From an archaeon (lineage in GTDB: Archaea > Nanobdellota > Nanobdellia > Pacearchaeales > GW2011-AR1), in the NCBI GenBank assembly GCA_030593225.1, contig JAUVHP010000025.1, positions 1-12,835 of the forward strand: 12,835 nt of DNA. The letters run 5' to 3'. Positions 5,086-12,221 of the stretch are shown here, one piece after another. The stretch's first letter is position 1. Every line of letters starts with the position of its first letter. The position numbers and the translations under genes are program-made. Below the pieces are notes generated by a model. It was not told where the DNA came from and searched no databases. It saw nothing but the letters and a program-made list of their open reading frames with translations.

Positions 5086-5877
5086 TCAAACCTCTGTCAC
5101 AACCTTATTAATCAATCTCCTCGGAACAAATTCAAACGCAGGATTTTCAATTTTTATTTTTGATTTCTTAGAAAGTTTTTTCCAGACCTCATGAAAGTCG
5201 CGTTCTTCTAATTTTATTTTTTTAAAAGAATATTTCCAAGAATCAGCAATAATGTAAACTGGAATTTTATTATCATAAGCAATCTGTGCAAACATTCCGC
5301 TTCCGACTTTATTTATTACTCCGTTTTTTAAAAGAGCGTCGGCACCAAAGAAAACCTTGTCTACTTTTTTTGTGGCTTGTTTTTTTGTTAAAGCAATTTG
5401 TCCTGCTGAATCAACAAACATTGTAACTTTTATTCCTGCTTTTCTTAATTCCCTTGCAGTTTTTCTCCCTTGAAATAATGGCCGTGTTTCTGTATTGTAG
5501 ACCTCAAACTTTTTTTTATTTTTCTTTGCATAAATTAATGCATTAACAACATTTGTAGAATGACAATGTGTAAAAATTACGTCTTTGTTTTTTATTAATT
5601 TGAAAACTTTTTTATTTATTTTTTCTTGTGCCTCGTCAAAATGTTTTAAAATTTCTTCATAAGAAAATTTGTCCATCTTATTCAAAACATTCATCAACAT
5701 TGGTTCTGTTGGTCGCAAAGATAAAAGTTTTTTCTTGGATTTTTTTGTAGGAATTAAATGATAAGCATAAAGTGCTTTTTTCGCAATGTTTCTTGCACCT
5801 TGAATTTTTATTTCTTTTATTCCTTTTGCAATTTCATTAAATTTTTTTCTCTTAGAAAGAAAACTTTTTATCACCAT
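5086..5877 (-). CDS. eIF2B alpha/beta/delta-family protein (R15P isomerase-like)
   Basis: A 263-residue member of the superfamily that includes eIF2B regulatory subunits, 5-methylthioribose-1-phosphate isomerase (MtnA) and archaeal ribose-1,5-bisphosphate isomerase. The helical N-terminal part has RPTEPML (55-61). The Rossmann-like C-terminal half has FTHCHSTNVV (102-111), TETRPLFQGRKTARELRKAG (129-148), FFGADALLKNGVINKVGSGM (176-195), YIIADSWKYS and NPAFEFVPRRLI. Cys105 and Asp180 occupy the positions of the catalytic Cys and Asp of MtnA and R15P isomerase, so an isomerase role in the archaeal AMP/RuBisCO pathway is possible. The sequence around GADALLKNGVINKVG is more eIF2B-like. It is shorter than typical R15P isomerases (about 320). 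Transcribed leftward from a TATA element shared with the SpoIIM-family gene. Confidence 0.8.
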   Translation of the reverse strand: MVIKSFLSKRKKFNEIAKGIKEIKIQGARNIAKKALYAYHLIPTKKSKKKLLSLRPTEPMLMNVLNKMDKFSYEEILKHFDEAQEKINKKVFKLIKNKDVIFTHCHSTNVVNALIYAKKNKKKFEVYNTETRPLFQGRKTARELRKAGIKVTMFVDSAGQIALTKKQATKKVDKVFFGADALLKNGVINKVGSGMFAQIAYDNKIPVYIIADSWKYSFKKIKLEERDFHEVWKKLSKKSKIKIENPAFEFVPRRLINKVVTEV

Positions 5878-5898
5878 GAGATATAAAAATTGAGAAAG

Positions 5899-5908
5899 TT
5901 TAAAAAAT
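5899..5908. promoter_or_regulatory. Shared bidirectional TATA-like element
   Basis: TTTAAAAAAT lies in the 50-bp gap between two divergent genes. Its centre is about 26 nt from the minus-strand start (5877) and about 25 nt from the plus-strand start (5928), the leaderless distance on both sides. No second good TATA-like box at this distance is visible for either gene. Confidence 0.5.
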
Positions 5909-5927
5909 CTCTTTTTTTAAGATTATA

Positions 5928-6788
5928 ATGATAGAGATGATTATTAACCCTAAGGCTGCTGAAAAAGGTCCTTGGAAAATGTTTTTTGTTGGACTAATTT
6001 ATGCTTCATTATCTCTCTTGCTTGTGAAGTGGTTTTTTTCTCCAGATGTTGTTCTTTCTAAATTTTCAGGAATGATTGTTGTTACTTTTTGTGTTATGTT
6101 TTCTTTGCCATTTATGTATTTTGTAATAAAAAGAGAGGAAGCAGAAGATGAACAAGTAGAAGGTTTTCTAGATGTGTGGAAAGTACACAGCGATGCTATT
6201 TTTGCTTTTATGTGGTTGTTTTTGGGGTTTGTTGTTGCTTTTTCATTTTGGCATATTGTTATTGGAGATACTAATTTATTCAATGCACAAGTTGAAACTT
6301 ACTGCATGATAAACAATCCAGGAAATATTGAAGATTGTGTTCACAAATATAATTTTGACCAAAAATTTGGACCTACAGGGTCAATTACTAAAGAAATGCG
6401 ATTTTTGTCAATTCTTGAAAATAATGTTTTTGTTATGATTTTTACATTAATCTTTTCCTTAATATTTGGGGCAGGGGCAATATTTGTTTTAGCTTGGAAT
6501 GCAAGTGTTATTGCAGCTGCGATTGGAATTTTTACACAATATAAAGTAATGGAAATTCCTATGGGTCTTCTAAGATATATGGTTCATGGATTTCCTGAAA
6601 TAGCAGCTTATTTTACAACTGCTTTAGCAGGTGGAATTTTTGGGGTTGGAATTTTAAGAAATGGAATTAGAAATAGAAAATTTTTAAGAGTATTAGAAAA
6701 CACAGTAATTTTATTATTTATTTCAATTATGATATTAATTGTTGCTGCCGCATTAGAAGTTTATCTTACTCCTATTTTGTTTTCTTAA
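5928..6788 (+). CDS. SpoIIM-family (stage II sporulation protein M-like) membrane protein
   Basis: A 286-residue polytopic membrane protein of the SpoIIM/DUF95 family, widespread in archaea that do not sporulate. TM segments are visible at about 16-38, 44-66, 90-113, 166-190, 192-202 onward, 229-247 and 262-282. The family signature is the run VHGFPEIAAYFTTALAGG (about 224-241), with His-Gly-x-x-Glu followed by small residues, and the C-terminal AALEVYLTP. A soluble loop between TM3 and TM4 contains two Cys (CMINN and DCVHK). Archaeal function is not established. Proposed roles are in membrane remodelling or transport. An in-frame ATG at 5937 is the alternative start, but TATA spacing favours 5928. 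It lies just upstream of the glycosylation cluster. Confidence 0.85.
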   Translation: MIEMIINPKAAEKGPWKMFFVGLIYASLSLLLVKWFFSPDVVLSKFSGMIVVTFCVMFSLPFMYFVIKREEAEDEQVEGFLDVWKVHSDAIFAFMWLFLGFVVAFSFWHIVIGDTNLFNAQVETYCMINNPGNIEDCVHKYNFDQKFGPTGSITKEMRFLSILENNVFVMIFTLIFSLIFGAGAIFVLAWNASVIAAAIGIFTQYKVMEIPMGLLRYMVHGFPEIAAYFTTALAGGIFGVGILRNGIRNRKFLRVLENTVILLFISIMILIVAAALEVYLTPILFS

Positions 6789-6809
6789 AAATTTTTCTTA
6801 AGAACAAGT

Positions 6810-6819
6810 TTTAAATATA
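6810..6819 (+). promoter_or_regulatory. TATA-like box of the aglB leader
   Basis: TTTAAATATA (within GTTTTAAATATAAG) is centred about 25 nt upstream of ATG 6839, which opens the 29-codon micro-ORF. No TATA-like sequence lies at that distance before the aglB ATG (6933). This implies that the aglB transcript begins at the micro-ORF. Confidence 0.55.
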
Positions 6820-6838
6820 AGTTTTTTCTCGATAAAAT

Positions 6839-6928
6839 ATGAAAAAAATAAATTTTTCCCACCAGAGGAAAAAAATTATAAAACAATTTTTAGTTATCCA
6901 ATTCCAATTACAGGGGGTTTTGAAATAA
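6839..6928 (+). CDS. 29-residue micro-ORF upstream of aglB
   Basis: Starts MKKINFSHQRKKIIKQF and ends in QGVLK. It is basic and amphipathic. The ATG is at leaderless distance from a TATA-like box. The last codons carry GGGGG (6913-6917), the only ribosome-binding-like stretch for aglB, and the TAA ends 4 nt before the aglB ATG. It aligns with the 30-residue micro-ORF after aglB: both begin MK-x-INF and share K-x-FL-x-x-x-FQ, about 11 identities over the length. A translated leader peptide that couples to aglB is the favoured reading. Chance cannot be excluded. Confidence 0.5.
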   Translation: MKKINFSHQRKKIIKQFLVIQFQLQGVLK

Positions 6929-6932
6929 GATT

Positions 6933-9809
6933 ATGGAAAAATCAGAGCAAGAAATTTTTCAAGAAAGAAAAGAAAAAGTTATTAGATTTTTAAAAGAGAA
7001 AAAAGATTGGGGAGTTTATTTAATATTATCAGTTATTGTTTTGATTAGTTTTTCTATTAGAACTAGAAATATTTCAAAATTAAAAGATATAACAACTAAA
7101 ACATGGACTCTTGGTCCTGATTTAGACCCTTTTCTTTTTTTGCGTTGGGCAAAAGATATTGTGGCACACGGAAGTTTGCCTGTTTGGGATTATATGAGAT
7201 ATGTTCCCTTAGGATATAATACTGCAGGAGAAATGAAATTATTGTCCTATATGATTGCTTGGTTTTATCATTTTCTGGCTTTTTTTTCAAATGAAGTAAC
7301 TGTAACTTATGCTGCAATTATTTTTCCTGCTGTTATGTTTGTTTTAACAGGAATTGCATTTTTTCTTTTTGCACGAAAAATTTTCTATAAAGAAGACAAA
7401 AAAATAGCAAATCTTATTGCATTAATTGCAACTGCTTTTTTTGTTTTAATGCCGTCTTTATTGCCAAGAACTATTGCTGGAATTCCAGAAAAAGAATCAG
7501 CAGCTTTTTTCTTTATGTTTATGGCGTTTTATTTATTTTTAGAAGCATTTACTGCTAAGAATTTTAAGAAAGGAATTTTATTTGGAATAAGTGCAGGTAT
7601 TATGACTGGATTAATGGCTTTGATTTGGGGGGGATTTATTTTTATATTTTTCGCGATTCCTCCAACAATATTATTAGCATTTATTATCGGCAAAATTGAT
7701 TTGAAAAAATATTTAATTTATGTTTCTTGGGTTATAACATCTTTTGCATTAATGATTCCTTTTTCAACAAGATATACAATCAAAATTTTGATTATGTCTA
7801 CTTCAACAGGATCTGCAGTAGGAGTTATGGGATTGGTTGGAATTAGTTTAATTATTATGAAATATAAATTATTGGAAAATGTTAGAAGAAAAACAAAAAT
7901 TCCGAGAGAGATTTTTGCATTAATTTTATCTGGACTTGCTTTATTAATTTTAGTTTTAATTACATTAGGCCCTAGTTTTATTTTGAATCAAGTTGAAAGT
8001 ATAAAAAATAATTTAATTCAACCAATGATAACTAGATTTGGTTTGACTGTTGCAGAAAACAAACAGCAGTATTTTATTAATGACTGGAAGGGAAGTTTTG
8101 GACCTATATTTATGAATATTCCTTTATATTTTTGGTTGTTTTTTTCTGGTTCGGTTGTTTTATTTTATAATCTTGTTAAAAAATTAAAATTCAAGGAAAG
8201 ATGGATTTTGACAATAAGTTATTTAACATTTTTAACTTGTTTAATTTTTAGCAGGTATGCGTCAAATAGTGTTTTAAATGGAACAAGTGGTTTGAGTTTA
8301 TTGGTTTATTTTGGGGGCTGGTTATTTTTTATTGGATGTTTTGGTTATGTTGGATTAAAAAGAAAATATCCACAATATTTACAAGGATATTTTACCTCAT
8401 TGGGTTTTATGACTTTATTTACTTTTTTGGGATTTATTTTTAATTCTTTGATTTTTTATTTTTTTGGAGGTATATTTAACATTTTATTTGCAATCTTATT
8501 ATTAATAGGATTAAATTCATATAAAGATTTAGATCTTGAATTTTCTTATTTATTATATTTCTTGGTTTTAACTCTTGGAATAATCGGGGCAAGGTCTGGG
8601 ATAAGATTAATTATGGTTTTAGGTGCAATCAGTCCTGTTGCTGTAGCTTTTTTAATTGTGAAAACAAGCCAAAAATGGCATAAAGAAAAAGATGAAACCA
8701 TGAAATTTTTTATGGGAATTATTACAATTATTATTTTAATTGCGTCTTTATTTACTCTTTGGGCATATTATGAATCAGATAAAGCGCAGGCAACGAATTT
8801 TGCTCCTGGAAGTTATCAATGGCAATGGCAAAAAGCAATGGGCTGGATTAGAGAAAACACGCCAGAAGATGCGGTTTTTGCTCATTGGTGGGATTATGGA
8901 TATTGGCTTCAAAGTATTGGAGAACGTGCAACAATTTTAGACGGGGGAAATGCAATTGTTTATTGGAATCATTTAATGGGCAGGCATGTTTTAACTGGCA
9001 CTGACGAATCTAAAGCTCTAGAATTTCTTTATACACACAACGGAACTCATTTATTAATTGATTCTACTGAAATTGGAAAATATACTGCTTATTCAAGTAT
9101 TGGGGCAGATGAAAATTATGATAGATTTTCTTGGATTACTACATTTTTTATGAATGATAAACAAACTCAAGAAACAGCAAACGAAACTATTTATGTTTAT
9201 AATGGTAGAACTGCAATTGATGAAGATATTATCTGGGAAGTGAATGGAAAGAAAATCTTATTTCCTAAAAAAAATGCAGGAATTGGTGCGATTATTTTAA
9301 AACAAAATCAAGATAAAGATATTTTGCAACCAGAGGCAATTTTTATTTACAATAATCAACAATATAGAATTCCTCTTCGTTATGTTTATTATAATGATGA
9401 AGAATATGATTTTGGTTCTGGTTTAGAATCAGGAATATTTTTGTTTCCTAAACTTGATAATTTGCCAAATGGGCAACAGCAGATTAATGAAATTGGGGCT
9501 TTATTTTATATGAGTAAAAAAACAGTTCATTCGCAAATGGCAAGATTATATTTGTATAATGAAAAATCAGATTATTTTAAATTAGTGCATAGCGAAGATA
9601 GTTTAGTGGTTGAGAGTTTGAAAAATCAAGGAATTGAACTTAATGATTTTATATATTCAAGTTATTGCCCACAAACAAATAACTTCTGTGGACCAATTAA
9701 AATTTGGGAGATTAGTTATCCTAAAAATATGGAAGTAAATCCAGATTATTTATTGAGAAATTATCCTAATCAGGAAATAGCTATGGCAAAATCAGGAGAA
9801 TATAATTAA
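6933..9809 (+). CDS. aglB: Oligosaccharyltransferase AglB (STT3 family)
   Basis: Catalytic enzyme of archaeal N-glycosylation. It transfers glycan from a dolichyl (pyro)phosphate carrier to Asn in N-x-S/T sequons on the outer face of the membrane. At 958 residues it fits the family. After a short charged N-terminus comes TM1 (about 28-42), then the first catalytic DXD motif GPDLDP (D63, D65). The E-x-E of GIPEKES (E186, E188) corresponds to the second acidic motif. About 13 TM segments run to about residue 620, with the external-loop motif TVAE (372-375) in the position of TIXE/SVSE. The soluble C-terminal domain opens with the sequon-recognition motif WWDYG (652-656) and has a DK-like motif, D710 to K716 (DSTEIGK). 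It is preceded by a micro-ORF leader and followed after 1 nt by another, then the GT4 gene. Confidence 0.96.
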   Translation: MEKSEQEIFQERKEKVIRFLKEKKDWGVYLILSVIVLISFSIRTRNISKLKDITTKTWTLGPDLDPFLFLRWAKDIVAHGSLPVWDYMRYVPLGYNTAGEMKLLSYMIAWFYHFLAFFSNEVTVTYAAIIFPAVMFVLTGIAFFLFARKIFYKEDKKIANLIALIATAFFVLMPSLLPRTIAGIPEKESAAFFFMFMAFYLFLEAFTAKNFKKGILFGISAGIMTGLMALIWGGFIFIFFAIPPTILLAFIIGKIDLKKYLIYVSWVITSFALMIPFSTRYTIKILIMSTSTGSAVGVMGLVGISLIIMKYKLLENVRRKTKIPREIFALILSGLALLILVLITLGPSFILNQVESIKNNLIQPMITRFGLTVAENKQQYFINDWKGSFGPIFMNIPLYFWLFFSGSVVLFYNLVKKLKFKERWILTISYLTFLTCLIFSRYASNSVLNGTSGLSLLVYFGGWLFFIGCFGYVGLKRKYPQYLQGYFTSLGFMTLFTFLGFIFNSLIFYFFGGIFNILFAILLLIGLNSYKDLDLEFSYLLYFLVLTLGIIGARSGIRLIMVLGAISPVAVAFLIVKTSQKWHKEKDETMKFFMGIITIIILIASLFTLWAYYESDKAQATNFAPGSYQWQWQKAMGWIRENTPEDAVFAHWWDYGYWLQSIGERATILDGGNAIVYWNHLMGRHVLTGTDESKALEFLYTHNGTHLLIDSTEIGKYTAYSSIGADENYDRFSWITTFFMNDKQTQETANETIYVYNGRTAIDEDIIWEVNGKKILFPKKNAGIGAIILKQNQDKDILQPEAIFIYNNQQYRIPLRYVYYNDEEYDFGSGLESGIFLFPKLDNLPNGQQQINEIGALFYMSKKTVHSQMARLYLYNEKSDYFKLVHSEDSLVVESLKNQGIELNDFIYSSYCPQTNNFCGPIKIWEISYPKNMEVNPDYLLRNYPNQEIAMAKSGEYN

Positions 9810-9810
9810 T

Positions 9811-9903
9811 ATGAAAAATATAAATTTTCGGCAGAGCCCTGGAATTTTAAAAAAATTCCTGATTAGTCCTTTTCAATTTATTAGGAGGTTTGAAAAGAAC
9901 TAA
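9811..9903 (+). CDS. 30-residue micro-ORF between aglB and the GT4 gene
   Basis: Starts one base after the aglB stop, with AGGAG (9794-9798) 12 nt upstream inside the end of aglB. It starts MKNINFRQSPGILKKF and ends RRFEKN. Its stop TAA (9901-9903) overlaps the GT4 ATG as TAATG. Its codons include GGAGG (9884-9888), the ribosome-binding site for GT4, 14 nt away. The DNA around the start and around the 3' end is similar to the micro-ORF leader of aglB. Having its own ribosome-binding site and a stop fused to the next start argue that it is translated. Confidence 0.5.
   Translation: MKNINFRQSPGILKKFLISPFQFIRRFEKN
9841..9859 (+). repeat. Perfect 8-bp hairpin within the micro-ORF
   Basis: GGAATTTT, loop AAA, AAAATTCC. 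The same arm sequences occur in the opposite order at 10907-10927. In RNA it could fold upstream of the GGAGG site at 9884. Confidence 0.5.
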
Positions 9904-10901
9904 TGGAAAATATATTAATTTTGCCTTTGATATTAAGTTTTTTTGTGGTTTTATTTTTTACTCCAATTTGGATTAAGAAAGCAAAAAAAATTGGTCTTAT
10001 ATGGGAAGATATGAATAAGCCAAAACATCCTAAAAATGTGGCGGGTTCTGGAGGACTAATAGTTTTAATGGGTTTTGTAATTGGGGTTTTAAGTTATATT
10101 GCAATAAAAACTTTTATTATGCGAACAGAAATTTTAACTTTTGAGATTTTTGCTTTGCTAACAACAATTTTATTAGCAGGAATTATTGGATTTATCGACG
10201 ATATTTTTGGTTGGGTTCATGGAGGAATTCCTGCAAGATTAAGAATTTTATTTCTTGTTTTTGCATCAATACCTTTAGTAGTTATCAATGCAGGGGAATC
10301 AGCAATGATGGGATTTGAATTTGGTTTAATATATCCTTTAATATTTATCCCTATAGGAATTGTTGGAGCAACGACAACTTTTAATTTTCTAGCTGGATAT
10401 AATGGGCTTGAATCAAGTCAAGGAATTTTAATTTTAGGAGCATTATCAATTGTAACTTGGTTTACAGGGAGCAGTTGGTTAACTTTAATTTGTTTAATTA
10501 TGATTACTTGTTTAATTGCATTTTATTTATTTAATCATTATCCTGCAAAGATTTTTCCTGGAGATGCTTTAACTTATTCTGTGGGTTCTTTGATTGCTAT
10601 TGTTGCAATTTTAGGGAACATTGAAAAAATTGCAGTTTTCTTTTTTATTCCATATATAATTGAAACAGGATTAAAAGTTAGAGGAAAATTAAAAAAAGAA
10701 AGTTTTGCAAAAGTAAACAAAGATGGAAGTTTAGAAAACAAGTATAATAAAATTTATGGATTAACACATTTATCTATATTCATATTAAAAAGGTTCAAGA
10801 AAAAAGTTAATGAACAAGAAGTTGTATATTTAATAAATTTATTTCAAGTATTAATTATCTTAGTTGGGATGATTATTTTTAGAAATAGTATTTTTATTTA
10901 A
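9903..10901 (+). CDS. UDP-GlcNAc:dolichyl-phosphate GlcNAc-1-P transferase-like (GT4/Alg7/AglH type)
   Basis: A 332-residue polytopic protein of the polyprenyl-phosphate sugar-1-phosphate transferase family (MraY/WecA/DPAGT1). It transfers a HexNAc-1-phosphate from UDP-sugar to the lipid carrier and so starts glycan assembly on the cytosolic face. Motifs are the N-terminal loop DMNKPKHPKNVAGSGGL (36-52), Mg-binding GFIDDIFG (D99, D100), NFLAGYNGLE (161-170, the eukaryote-like N-x-x-A-G-x-N-G-x-E), and HYPAKIFPGDALTYSVG (212-228, with catalytic-region D221). About ten TM segments are visible. The NxxAGxNG form places it with Alg7/AglH rather than bacterial WecA. Its start overlaps the stop of the preceding micro-ORF, and GGAGG lies 14 nt upstream. 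The exact sugar is not deducible. Confidence 0.9.
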   Translation: MENILILPLILSFFVVLFFTPIWIKKAKKIGLIWEDMNKPKHPKNVAGSGGLIVLMGFVIGVLSYIAIKTFIMRTEILTFEIFALLTTILLAGIIGFIDDIFGWVHGGIPARLRILFLVFASIPLVVINAGESAMMGFEFGLIYPLIFIPIGIVGATTTFNFLAGYNGLESSQGILILGALSIVTWFTGSSWLTLICLIMITCLIAFYLFNHYPAKIFPGDALTYSVGSLIAIVAILGNIEKIAVFFFIPYIIETGLKVRGKLKKESFAKVNKDGSLENKYNKIYGLTHLSIFILKRFKKKVNEQEVVYLINLFQVLIILVGMIIFRNSIFI

Positions 10902-10906
10902 AATCA

Positions 10907-10927
10907 AAAATTCCGCTTTGGAATTTT
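10907..10927 (+). terminator. Perfect 8-bp hairpin after the GT4 gene
   Basis: AAAATTCC, loop GCTTT, GGAATTTT, starting a few bases after the stop. A second, weaker hairpin follows (TCCTTA 10933-10938 with TAAGGA 10954-10959). This may be a terminator or processing site before the flippase promoter. Confidence 0.5.
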
Positions 10928-10965
10928 AGCACTCCTTACATAAAAGTATCAAATAAGGAACTGAC

Positions 10966-10977
10966 AAATATAAAAAG
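10966..10977 (+). promoter_or_regulatory. TATA-like box for the flippase gene
   Basis: AAATATAAAAAG is centred about 26 nt before the ATG at 10998. No ribosome-binding-like stretch lies between, so the transcript is probably leaderless. Confidence 0.6.
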
Positions 10978-10997
10978 TCCTTTAAATAATTTATAAT

Positions 10998-12221
10998 ATG
11001 TTAAAAAAATTTTTAGGAAGTGAATTAGGAAAGGGTGCAATGATTTTATTTATTATGATGAACATTGCAAATCTTTTGAATTTTGTATTTCATTTTGCAA
11101 TGGGGAGGATGCTTGGTCCAGAAGGATATGGAACTCTTGCAGTTTTAATGTCTCTAATGTATATATATAGCATACCTGTTGAATCAATTCAAAATCTAAT
11201 TTCAAAATATACAACAAAACTTAATTTAAATAAAAATTATGGAAGAATAAAATTCTTAATGATTAAATCTTTGAAAAGAGGATTTATTTTTAGTTTAATA
11301 ATTTTTTTAATTTTAATTCCAATTTCAATTTTAATATCTAAATTTTTAGAAATTAATTTTTGGTTAATTGTTGTTGCAAATGGGTTTATTTTTTCTGCTT
11401 TTTCTAGTCCAATTACAAAAGGTGTGCTTCAAGGAAGGAAAAAATTTAAACTTTTTGGAATCTCATTAGTAATAGAATCTTTAATTAAAATTTCAGTGGG
11501 AGTTTTATTGGTTTTATTGGGAATGAAAATCTTTGGAGCAATTATTGGGGTGCTAGCAAGTGTTTTTTTTGGAATAATAATTTCTATTTATTTTAATAAA
11601 GATATTTTAGAACATAAAATAGAAAAAATAAAATTCAAAGAGATATATAATCAAAGTGTTCCTTATTTTATTACAACAATTGTTATATTATTAGTATTTA
11701 GTTTGGATATTATTCTTGCTAAAAGATTTTTTTCTCCTGAAATTGCTGGAAAATATGCTGTTTTATCTATGCTTGGAAAAATGATTTTTTTTGCAACAAT
11801 GTCAATTAGCAAGGCCATGTTTCCGTTAGCGTCAGAAAAATGTGAGAATGGGGAAGATTCACGAAAATTATTTGGAAAATCTATTTTAATGATTTTATTA
11901 ATGTGTGTTGGAGCTGTCTTGGCTTTTGCAATTTTGCCTAAATTTATTATTTTAATTTTATATGGTTCTCAATATATTGATATGGCACAATATTTAGTTT
12001 ATTCTGGAATTGCTTTTAGTTTTCTTGCATTAAGTAATCTAATTTTAATATATGGCCTATCTACAAATAAATTGAAAAAATCAGGTTTTCTTTTTGTTTT
12101 TTTATTAATTGAAATAACTTTATTATCTTTATTTCACGAAAATGTTTTTGAATATATTTTAGCATTTATGTTTTCGAATATAGTAATGTTTATAGGTAGT
12201 TTATTTCTTGTTAAAAAATGA
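10998..12221 (+). CDS. Polysaccharide/lipid-linked oligosaccharide flippase (Wzx/MurJ-like, MOP superfamily)
   Basis: A 407-residue protein that is almost entirely transmembrane, with about 12 spans. The N-terminus has the family hallmark: GSELGKGAMILFIMMNIANLLNFVFHFAMGRMLGPEGYGTLAVLMS, that is, a first helix pair followed by R-x-L-G-P-E-x-Y-G. The central repeat restart (YNQSVPYFITTIVILLVFSLDIILAKRFFSPEIAGKYAV) is also typical, with D-I-I-L-A-K-x-F-x-x-P-E-x-A-G-x-Y. It would move lipid-linked glycan across the membrane to the AglB side. It sits downstream of the GT4 gene with its own promoter, and its stop overlaps the start of the next glycosyltransferase (ATGA), so those two are coupled. 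Substrate is inferred from context. Confidence 0.86.
   Translation: MLKKFLGSELGKGAMILFIMMNIANLLNFVFHFAMGRMLGPEGYGTLAVLMSLMYIYSIPVESIQNLISKYTTKLNLNKNYGRIKFLMIKSLKRGFIFSLIIFLILIPISILISKFLEINFWLIVVANGFIFSAFSSPITKGVLQGRKKFKLFGISLVIESLIKISVGVLLVLLGMKIFGAIIGVLASVFFGIIISIYFNKDILEHKIEKIKFKEIYNQSVPYFITTIVILLVFSLDIILAKRFFSPEIAGKYAVLSMLGKMIFFATMSISKAMFPLASEKCENGEDSRKLFGKSILMILLMCVGAVLAFAILPKFIILILYGSQYIDMAQYLVYSGIAFSFLALSNLILIYGLSTNKLKKSGFLFVFLLIEITLLSLFHENVFEYILAFMFSNIVMFIGSLFLVKK

Noticed and set aside
5999..6283. Minus-strand open frame within the SpoIIM-family gene
   Set aside because: Antisense shadow with low-complexity composition. The plus-strand product has a clear family signature.
7096..7317. 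Minus-strand open frame within aglB
   Set aside because: Antisense shadow of the region just after the DXD motif in aglB.
8740..8940. Plus-strand out-of-frame ORF within aglB
   Set aside because: Shadow overlapping the WWDYG-coding region. No independent support.
9811..9903. A frameshift in the A7 run of the second micro-ORF
   Set aside because: Careful recounting of bases 9847-9858 shows the frame is continuous from 9811 to the TAA at 9901-9903.
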